Positions 6,778 through 12,172 of a DNA stretch of 12,781 nucleotides are shown in pieces. Source of the stretch: Acidimicrobiales bacterium (GTDB lineage Bacteria; Actinomycetota; Acidimicrobiia; Acidimicrobiales; Poriferisodaliceae); assembly GCA_020631315.1 (NCBI GenBank), contig JAHDHM010000064.1, forward strand, positions 1-12,781, in the 5' to 3' direction. The translations under genes and the position numbers were made by a program. Below the pieces are notes generated by a model. The model did no database searches, was not told where the DNA came from, and saw only the letters and a list, made by a program, of their open reading frames with translations. How positions within the stretch are numbered: the first letter of the stretch is position 1; each line of letters begins with the position of its first letter.

Positions 6778-7902
6778 ATGCTGGTCGTCGTGGGATCACG
6801 ATGGTGGGCAACACTGGCGATCACGACGGCATGCGTGTTGAGCGGGTGTGGCGGCGACGACACCGAGTCATCGGGGGCTGAGCGCCCGGAGTCGACGACC
6901 TCGACCACGACCGTGTCGGCGACAACCGCTGCCGCATCGACGTCGACGACGATGGCCGCGACCACAGCTCCGTCGACGAGCACCGCCGTCACCAGCGCGC
7001 CCACAACCACGACGACTCCGACCACAACTTCGGCACCAGTCGCCCGTGCCGCTGATCCTGAGCTCGACCGATGGGTCGTCGTCGACGTCAGTGCCGAAGG
7101 TGACCTGCGCAGCGATGGCGGCGACCCCGTGAGCGGTCCCGGCAGCGGCTGGTTCGGGGTGCCTCTGCGACGCAACGCCGACGGGGCGACCTATTCGTGG
7201 GCTTCCGAGGATGAGTTCACCGGGCAGCCGCCCGGGCAGTCCATGACCGCGGCGAACGGGCTGACCGTCGAAGTCGTCCCCGCCGTGTCGAACGATCCCG
7301 AGGGCTACGAGATCAGCGAGCCGGGCTGGATCCGGCTGCTCGACGCTGACGGCGTCGAACTGCATCGATGGCCGTGGGGATCCCTCGCGGATCCGTACCT
7401 GACGATCGACGACTTCGACGGACGTCGGATCCTGGTGAGCCGATCCCCTGGCGAACCGGCGATGGCGGGGCCGGAGGTCATCTACATCGATCTCGCGTGC
7501 GCTGCGTGCACCGAGACGTTTATGTCGACGCCGGTCAGCGCCGCGCTCGTCGGCGTCGACGCACCGGACCTGCCGGTGCTGGACCTCGGGCCGCTCGAGG
7601 TCTGTCCGACGTGGTCACCCCGCACTCCGATCGCCACGCCGTCGTCGTTGACGGACGTCCAACGACCGGCGTTCGAGATCATCGCTGATGCACTCGCTCA
7701 TTGCGATGCGAGATCGATAGCTGGTGGCCTGCTCAGCGAGATTCCCGATGACGAGCTGTGGACATCGTTGGACCAAGCGGCGCGCTCGGCTCCGAATCCC
7801 ATCGACAGCGGCAGCGTCACATTCGGATCGTTTGTCTCGACGCGCTCGTCGTTCACCATCGATGCCAACGGCAGCCTGCTGCTGGCGGCCGTCGGTCTCT
7901 GA
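6778..7902 (+). CDS. Lipoprotein of unknown function with Ser/Thr-rich linker
   Basis: The product is 374 residues. Residues 1-23 form a lipoprotein signal peptide with the lipobox LSGC, so Cys24 would be lipidated and the protein anchored on the outer face of the membrane. Residues about 29-92 form a Ser/Thr/Ala/Pro linker typical of extracytoplasmic actinobacterial proteins. The C-terminal region (about 94-374) is acidic and apparently beta-rich, with Trp and Gly-Asp turns. It has four cysteines: a CxxC at 241-244, plus Cys276 and Cys309. I do not recognise the domain. ATG 6778 is the first start after the divergent promoter region. A GTG at 6790 (residue 5) would give a more usual lipoprotein n-region and is an alternative. 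No Shine-Dalgarno or TAnnnT stands out. The gene is convergent with the tRNA and divergent from the dehydrogenase gene, so it is likely monocistronic. Confidence 0.83.
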   Translation: MLVVVGSRWWATLAITTACVLSGCGGDDTESSGAERPESTTSTTTVSATTAAASTSTTMAATTAPSTSTAVTSAPTTTTTPTTTSAPVARAADPELDRWVVVDVSAEGDLRSDGGDPVSGPGSGWFGVPLRRNADGATYSWASEDEFTGQPPGQSMTAANGLTVEVVPAVSNDPEGYEISEPGWIRLLDADGVELHRWPWGSLADPYLTIDDFDGRRILVSRSPGEPAMAGPEVIYIDLACAACTETFMSTPVSAALVGVDAPDLPVLDLGPLEVCPTWSPRTPIATPSSLTDVQRPAFEIIADALAHCDARSIAGGLLSEIPDDELWTSLDQAARSAPNPIDSGSVTFGSFVSTRSSFTIDANGSLLLAAVGL

Positions 7903-7920
7903 TCAGGCTGTGCCGCGGAG

Positions 7921-7993
7921 CGGGTCCGGCAGGACGCGAACCTGCAACCCCCGGTTTTGGAGACCGGTGCTCTTCCAGTTGAGCTACGTACCC
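7921..7993 (-). tRNA. trnW: tRNA-Trp (CCA anticodon) with non-canonical T loop
   Basis: The minus strand folds into a complete 73-base cloverleaf without encoded CCA. The acceptor strand GGGTACG (7993-7987) faces CGGACCC (7928-7922), with discriminator G at 7921, the tryptophan identity base. The D stem is GCTC/GAGC, with A14, G18-G19 and A21. The anticodon stem CCGGT/ACCGG encloses the loop CTCCAAA, so CCA is the anticodon (7960-7958). The variable loop has five bases. The T stem GCAGG/CCTGC encloses TTCGCGT. Two features are abnormal: A5 faces G68 in the acceptor stem, and position 58, almost always A, is C (base 7936). The molecule may still work or may be a decaying copy. It lies 86 bases after the thiol oxidoreductase gene, on the same strand. 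Confidence 0.88.
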
Positions 7994-8056
7994 AGTCCGA
8001 ACATCGTGACCGAGCCGGGCCGCAGGGTCGCCTGGATTTCGCGTCGTCGGTTCGTC

Positions 8057-8074
8057 AGCGTTCCGCGGAACGCT
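8057..8074. terminator. 18-bp perfect palindrome after the thiol oxidoreductase gene, candidate terminator
   Basis: AGCGTTCCGCGGAACGCT is a perfect palindrome beginning five bases beyond the TAG of the DsbA-family gene. As RNA it gives a seven-bp stem with a CGCG loop. It has no following T run. Position favours a terminator, or a processing element between this gene and the tRNA; a dyad-symmetric protein-binding site is the alternative. Confidence 0.4.
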
Positions 8075-8079
8075 CCGCG

Positions 8080-8706
8080 CTATGCGTCGCCGGCGAGGCG
8101 GGCGGCGATCTTGCCGCCGATGCGGTCGATGACGTCGTGGTCCTGCAGTCCGGGGAGCACGAATCCGCCGGGGAACATCGTCGCCGGTGTCCCGGTGACG
8201 CCGAGCTCGTGTGCCTTGTCCCGTGACGCCGCGAGGATCGGAGCGAGGCCGTCGGCGTCGAGCACCGAGCGGACCTCGTCGGCATCGAGGCCGACACCGC
8301 TCCCCTGCTCCACCAGCCAGTCGGTCTCGTCGACCGGCTGGTCGTTCACCCAGATGGCCTCGAACAGACCGTCGTGGAACTCGGCGAACCGATCCGGTGC
8401 CTGGCCACCGACCATCACGGCGACGGTGTGGGCCTTGCGGGTCGGCCGCACCCTGGACGGTGGTTCGAACGGCTGACCGTTCTCGTCGGCGATGGCGGCG
8501 AACCGGGCCATCGTCTGACGCGCGACCTCGGCATCGCCCTTGCCGTAGGCGACCTCGAGACGCAGCCCGCCGTCGCGGATGTGGGGGTGCAGCTCGTAGG
8601 GCAGCCACTGCACGTTCGCTCCGTGGGCCGCTTCGAGGTGACGCACCCGCGGCACGTGCACGTAGCACCACGGGCACAGGTAGTCCGACCACACGACGAC
8701 GTCCAC
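8080..8706 (-). CDS. DsbA/FrnE-family thiol oxidoreductase
   Basis: The product from GTG 8706 is 208 residues. It opens with the thioredoxin-fold strand MDVVVWSDYLCPWCY, carrying the CPWC active site at Cys11-Cys14. A central helical insertion follows, then GVTGTPATMF with the cis-Pro at 174 next to the active site. This layout matches the DsbA-like/FrnE group (polyketide-linked or general cytoplasmic thiol oxidoreductases, related to 2-hydroxychromene-2-carboxylate isomerase). There is no signal peptide, so it is probably cytoplasmic. Longer starts exist at ATG 8748 (222 residues) and ATG 8772 (230 residues). I prefer 8706 because family members begin just before this strand, and because a longer start would put the promoter of the divergent acyl-CoA dehydrogenase inside this gene. 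The true substrate cannot be told from the sequence. Confidence 0.85.
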   Translation of the reverse strand: MDVVVWSDYLCPWCYVHVPRVRHLEAAHGANVQWLPYELHPHIRDGGLRLEVAYGKGDAEVARQTMARFAAIADENGQPFEPPSRVRPTRKAHTVAVMVGGQAPDRFAEFHDGLFEAIWVNDQPVDETDWLVEQGSGVGLDADEVRSVLDADGLAPILAASRDKAHELGVTGTPATMFPGGFVLPGLQDHDVIDRIGGKIAARLAGDA

Positions 8707-8733
8707 GCCTTCATCGTGACAGACCAACCCGGT

Positions 8734-8739
8734 TACGGT
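8734..8739 (+). promoter_or_regulatory. -10 element of the second acyl-CoA dehydrogenase gene, predicted leaderless start
   Basis: TACGGT fits TAnnnT and is followed by exactly seven bases and the ATG at 8747, placing the transcript start on the start codon. The -35 region is poor (TTCATC at 8710-8715 with 18 bases spacing). No Shine-Dalgarno precedes the ATG, as expected for a leaderless message. Confidence 0.58.
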
Positions 8740-8746
8740 CGCTTCC

Positions 8747-10006
8747 ATGGACTTCAGGATCCCGGCCGACATCCAGGCACTCCTCGACGAGTGCGATCAG
8801 TTCATCGACGACGTCATCAAGCCCATCGAGGCCGAGGACGACAACATCCGCTTCTTCGACCATCGCCGCGAGGACAGCCGCACCGACTGGGAACGCGACG
8901 GTCTCCCGAACGCCGAGTGGGAGGCGCTGCTCGGCCGTATGCGCCGTGAGGCCGACGCCGCCGGGCTGCTGCGCTACCAGCTGCCCTCACGCTTCGGCGG
9001 GCGTGACGGATCGAACCTCGCCATGGCCATCGTGCGCGAGCACCTGGCCCGCAAAGGCCTGGGCCTGCACAACGACCTGCAGAACGAGTCGTCGATCATC
9101 GGCAACTTCCCGACCGTGCTCATGATGGAGAAGTACGGCTCGGAGGCCCAGCAGGCCGAGTGGATCCCGAAGATGCTCGAGGGCAAGGCCCGCATCGGCT
9201 TCGGGCTCACCGAGCCACTCCACGGCTCGGACGCGACCTGGATGGAGACCACCGCCGTCCGCGACGGCGACGAATGGGTCATCAACGGCGAGAAGTACTG
9301 GAACACCGGGCTCCACCACGCCACTCACGACTTCATCTTCGCCCGCACGTCAGGCGATCCCGGCCAGGGTCACGGCATCACCTGCTTCATCGTGCCCGTG
9401 GACACGCCCGGCTTCTCCGTCGAGGAGTTCATGTGGACGTTCAACATGCCCACCGACCACGCCCACGTGAAGCTCACCGACGTCCGCGTGTCGAACGCCG
9501 ACATCCTCGGTGAGGAGGGGCGGGGCCTGCAGACCGCGCAGCTGTTCGTCCACGAGAACCGCATCCGGCAGGCCGCCTCGTCGCTCGGCGCCGGCCTGCA
9601 CTGCATCGACACCGCGGTCGAGCACGTCCGGAACCGCACCGTGTTCGGCAAGCCCCTCGCCGCGAACCAGGCCATCCAGTTCCCGCTCGCCGAGCTCTAC
9701 ACCGACGCCGAGATGATCCGGGCGCTCATCTGGAAGACGGCGTGGGAGATGGACCAGGGCATCGACCACCTGGAGATCACCGACAAGGTGGCCATGTGCA
9801 ACTACCGCGGCAACCGGTTCTGCTGCGACGCCGCCGACCAGGCGATGCAGGCCTGCGGCGGCTACGGCTACGGGCGCAAGTACCCGTTCGAGCACATCTA
9901 CCGGCACCACCGCCGCTACCGGATCACCGAAGGCACCGAGGAGATCCAGATCCGCAAGGTCGCCGGCAAGCTCTTCGGCTTCGCAGGTCGTGCCAAAACG
10001 GGATAG
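8747..10006 (+). CDS. Acyl-CoA dehydrogenase (MCAD-type catalytic glutamate)
   Basis: The product is 419 residues and covers the whole acyl-CoA dehydrogenase fold. GFGLTEPLHGSD (151-162) corresponds to the first family signature, with HGSD instead of the commoner AGSD/GGTD. NGEKYWNTG (180-188) follows in the flavin region. CGGYGYGRKYPFEHIYR (370-386) and YRITEGTEEIQIRKVAGKLF (391-410) form the C-terminal FAD/active-site region. Glu395 in the EGT motif occupies the MCAD catalytic-base position, and the isovaleryl-CoA-dehydrogenase position is Asn271. It oxidises an acyl-CoA to the enoyl-CoA with electron transfer flavoprotein as acceptor; the chain length is not predictable here. The ATG follows TACGGT by seven bases, so the mRNA is probably leaderless. 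The gene is divergent from the thiol oxidoreductase and ends 93 bases before the kinase gene, with a hairpin between. Confidence 0.93.
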   Translation: MDFRIPADIQALLDECDQFIDDVIKPIEAEDDNIRFFDHRREDSRTDWERDGLPNAEWEALLGRMRREADAAGLLRYQLPSRFGGRDGSNLAMAIVREHLARKGLGLHNDLQNESSIIGNFPTVLMMEKYGSEAQQAEWIPKMLEGKARIGFGLTEPLHGSDATWMETTAVRDGDEWVINGEKYWNTGLHHATHDFIFARTSGDPGQGHGITCFIVPVDTPGFSVEEFMWTFNMPTDHAHVKLTDVRVSNADILGEEGRGLQTAQLFVHENRIRQAASSLGAGLHCIDTAVEHVRNRTVFGKPLAANQAIQFPLAELYTDAEMIRALIWKTAWEMDQGIDHLEITDKVAMCNYRGNRFCCDAADQAMQACGGYGYGRKYPFEHIYRHHRRYRITEGTEEIQIRKVAGKLFGFAGRAKTG

Positions 10007-10029
10007 AGCCGCTCGCTCCGCTCGCTTAC

Positions 10030-10064
10030 CGAGTTCTGCTCTCACTTCGTTCGAGCACAACTCG
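10030..10064 (+). terminator. 12-bp stem-loop after the second acyl-CoA dehydrogenase gene
   Basis: CGAGTTCTGCTC (10030-10041) pairs with GAGCACAACTCG (10053-10064) at 11 of 12 positions, around an 11-base loop. It begins 24 bases after the TAG and ends 23 bases before the kinase -10 element. There is no T run. It fits an I-shaped terminator separating two transcription units; a CGCTCG-rich direct repeat lies just before it (about 10010-10026), so a dispersed repetitive extragenic element is the alternative. Confidence 0.5.
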
Positions 10065-10086
10065 ACGCACAGGCCGCTTCGGTCCT

Positions 10087-10092
10087 TAGCCT
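10087..10092 (+). promoter_or_regulatory. -10 element of the ABC1-family kinase gene, predicted leaderless start
   Basis: TAGCCT fits TAnnnT and is followed by exactly seven bases and the GTG at 10100. The best -35 is TCGACG (10062-10067), matching four of six bases of TTGACA but with a long 19-base spacer. The layout is the same as for both acyl-CoA dehydrogenase genes. Confidence 0.55.
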
Positions 10093-10099
10093 CGCTGGG

Positions 10100-11539
10100 G
10101 TGGCGAAGAAGCTGATCATCGGGGCTGCAGCGCTGGGCGCGGCGGCGTGGTACCTGTCGCGTGAACCGGCCGCCGACGGGCCTGTCGGCGCGGTCACGCG
10201 AGCGAACCGCAACACCGCCATGGCACGCCTCGCCGCACGGCGCAGCGCCGACCGTGCACTGACCGCCGCCCGCAGCCGCCTTGCCGACGACAGCGAACGC
10301 CGCCGTCTGCAGGCCGAGCTCGAAGCCCGCGAGGCGCGCGACGTCGTCGACTCGCTGGGCTCGATGAAGGGCGCGTTGATGAAGCTCGGCCAGATGGCCA
10401 GCTACCTCGACGACGGCATGCCCGAGCCGATGCGCCTCGCCCTCGCCGAGCTCCGCAGCGATGCGCCGCCGATGCCGGGCGACCTGGCACTCACCGAGAT
10501 CGAGCGGTCGCTCGGCCGGCCCCTCGCGACGCTGTTCCGCGACATCGACCCCACTCCCCTGGCGTCGGCCTCGATCGGTCAGGTGCACCGGGCCGTCACC
10601 GCCGACGGCCGCGACGTCGTGGTGAAGGTCCAGTACCCGGGTATCGGTGACGCCATCGGCGCCGACCTCCAGAACACCCAGACACTCGGCAACCTGCTGG
10701 CGATGATCTTCCCGGGCCTCGACTCGGAGAGCCTCGTGGTCGAACTCCAGGCACGCGTCGGCGAAGAGCTGGACTACATCAACGAAGCGAAGAACCAGCG
10801 GGAGTTCGCCGACTTCTACCGAGGCCATCCAGCGATCTGGATCCCCGATGTCGTCGACGACCTCACGACCACCAACGTGCTCACCAGCGAGTTCGTCGCC
10901 GGCCGCCCGTTCGACACCGCCTACGACGAGCCGCAGGACCGCCGCAACGAGATCGGCGAGATCCTCTACCGCTTCGTGTTCCGGTCGCTGAACCGTCAGC
11001 TCGCGTTCAACGGCGACCCCCATCCGGGCAACTACCTGCTGGCCGACGACGGCCGCATGGCCTTCCTCGACTTCGGTCTGGTCAAGCACTTCGAGCCGGA
11101 CGAGGTCCTGCAGTTCACGTCGCTCATCCGGGCGATGCTCGGCGGCGACAAGTCGGGCTTCCGTGCCGAAGCCGAGCGGGTCGAGGTCCTGCGCCCCGGG
11201 GCCCCGTTCACCGACGACGAGATCTACGAGTGGTTCACCGCCTACTACGAGCTCGTGCTCAACGACCGTCCGATGACCATCACGTCGGACTACAGCGGGG
11301 GCCTGCTGCGCCAGACGTTCGACGGCAAGACGAACCAGATCCTGAAGCACGCGAACGTGCCACCCACGTTCGCCCTCATCCAGCGCATCAACCTGGGTCT
11401 GTTCTCGATCCTCGCCAACCTCGAGGCCACGGCCAACTGGCGCCGGATCAGCGAGGAGCTGTGGCCCTGGGTCGACGGCCCGCCGACCACCCACCTCGGA
11501 CACCTCGAAGCCCAATGGGTCGAGGAGCGCGGCGGGTGA
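10100..11539 (+). CDS. ABC1/UbiB/ADCK-family atypical protein kinase-like protein
   Basis: The product is 479 residues from a GTG start. Residues 4-19 (KLIIGAAALGAAAWYL) form one membrane helix, followed by a basic, Ala/Arg-rich helical segment (about 33-80). The family-defining KxGQ motif is LMKLGQMAS (93-101). The Ala-rich nucleotide loop is ASASIGQVH (155-163). Lys176 in VVVKVQYPG is the catalytic lysine, and EELDYINEAKN (222-232) is the family acidic helix. NGDPHPGN (304-311) holds catalytic Asp306, and FLDFG (322-326) holds the metal-binding Asp324. All motifs are intact. UbiB/Coq8 proteins act at the membrane in quinone biosynthesis or lipid handling through an ATPase-like activity; the target here is unknown. 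TAGCCT and seven bases precede the GTG, predicting a leaderless mRNA separate from the dehydrogenase gene. It is convergent with a small membrane protein gene. Confidence 0.93.
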   Translation: MAKKLIIGAAALGAAAWYLSREPAADGPVGAVTRANRNTAMARLAARRSADRALTAARSRLADDSERRRLQAELEAREARDVVDSLGSMKGALMKLGQMASYLDDGMPEPMRLALAELRSDAPPMPGDLALTEIERSLGRPLATLFRDIDPTPLASASIGQVHRAVTADGRDVVVKVQYPGIGDAIGADLQNTQTLGNLLAMIFPGLDSESLVVELQARVGEELDYINEAKNQREFADFYRGHPAIWIPDVVDDLTTTNVLTSEFVAGRPFDTAYDEPQDRRNEIGEILYRFVFRSLNRQLAFNGDPHPGNYLLADDGRMAFLDFGLVKHFEPDEVLQFTSLIRAMLGGDKSGFRAEAERVEVLRPGAPFTDDEIYEWFTAYYELVLNDRPMTITSDYSGGLLRQTFDGKTNQILKHANVPPTFALIQRINLGLFSILANLEATANWRRISEELWPWVDGPPTTHLGHLEAQWVEERGG

Positions 11540-11540
11540 A

Positions 11541-11567
11541 GCAGCGCCGCAGCTGCAGCAGCGCTGC
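11541..11567. terminator. Hairpin between convergent genes, candidate bidirectional terminator
   Basis: GCAGCGC (11541-11547) and GCGCTGC (11561-11567) are perfect inverted arms, and most inner bases also pair around a central GCTGC. The element fills nearly all of the 30 bases between the stop codons at 11539 and 11570, so it can serve both converging transcripts. There is no T run on either strand. Confidence 0.55.
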
Positions 11568-11569
11568 GC

Positions 11570-12031
11570 TCAGTCCACGGTGAACGCGATGGCAACCGCA
11601 GCGACTGCGGACACCGTCCATGCGACGGTGCGGATCCAGTTCGCGTTCGACAGCCGAGCGACGGCGGACGGCGAGTAACCCTCAGCAGCCAGGCGGCCGT
11701 GGAGCGGAGCGAACCAGAAGGCCGTCCACCCCAACGCCACGGCCTGTGCCAGACCCGAGACCGTGACGAGCCAACGATCCACGCCGTCGGGCGGGGCCAG
11801 GAACAGCACCCAGGCCAGCACACCCTGCACCACCATCAGCGGGCCGACGAGCCGGGTGATCCGCCGCATGTGGTCTCGTTGATAGGCCTCGGCCTCGTCG
11901 GGGCCGACCGCGGCGAACAGCGGGTAGTGCACCGTCTGCATCGTCCAGATCAGCCCGGCCATCATCGCTGCGACGAGCGCGTGCGCGCCGACGGCGCCCA
12001 GTTCCCAGGTCGCGGCGGCGAGCATCGGCAT
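11570..12031 (-). CDS. Small four-helix integral membrane protein, unknown function
   Basis: The product is 153 residues with four predicted membrane helices at about 9-31, 62-80, 84-106 and 134-151. The end of helix 1 carries the conspicuous GLIWTMQTVHYPLF (26-39), and the following loop has DHMRRITRLVGP (53-64). I recall similar WxxQxVHYPLF proteins as widespread uncharacterised membrane proteins, possibly related to the DUF1772/anthrone-oxygenase-like group, but cannot name the family firmly. Clustered His/Tyr/Arg at the membrane face suggest a ligand or cofactor site; that is inference. ATG 12031 is the first start, with a second in-frame ATG at 12025. No clear Shine-Dalgarno is seen. It is convergent with the kinase gene and divergent from the 6-phosphogluconate dehydrogenase gene across 141 bases. 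Confidence 0.8.
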   Translation of the reverse strand: MPMLAAATWELGAVGAHALVAAMMAGLIWTMQTVHYPLFAAVGPDEAEAYQRDHMRRITRLVGPLMVVQGVLAWVLFLAPPDGVDRWLVTVSGLAQAVALGWTAFWFAPLHGRLAAEGYSPSAVARLSNANWIRTVAWTVSAVAAVAIAFTVD

Positions 12032-12114
12032 GTCCCGAACGTTGCCACAGCCCCGACCTGCGCCGTCGAACCCGACGGGCGGAATACCCGCGCCCCCGAG
12101 GGGTTTGGGTCACA

Positions 12115-12139
12115 GTGTCGGGCGAGCGATCGCCGACAC
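12115..12139 (+). promoter_or_regulatory. GCGA-tetraloop hairpin upstream of the 6-phosphogluconate dehydrogenase gene
   Basis: GTGTCGG (12115-12121) pairs with CCGACAC (12133-12139). Inside them CGA (12123-12125) pairs with TCG (12130-12132) around the loop GCGA (12126-12129), leaving one bulged G at 12122. That makes a ten-bp stem closed by a GNRA tetraloop, ending 33 bases before the ATG at 12173. It may be a 5' leader hairpin or, as DNA, a dyad operator (GTGTCGG-N11-CCGACAC) in the divergent intergenic region. Confidence 0.4.
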
Positions 12140-12172
12140 GAGCCAACAGCGGCCGAACAGAACGGACCAGAC

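Noticed and set aside
7724..8476. A 250-codon plus-strand open frame covering the tRNA.
   Set aside because: It contains the peptide pattern RTRTCNPRFWRP, which is a translated antisense tRNA, and then runs antisense to the thiol oxidoreductase.
9350..11515. A 721-codon minus-strand open frame across the second acyl-CoA dehydrogenase and the kinase.
   Set aside because: It spans two unrelated real genes with intact catalytic motifs on the plus strand and the intergenic hairpin; it is a GC-bias artefact.
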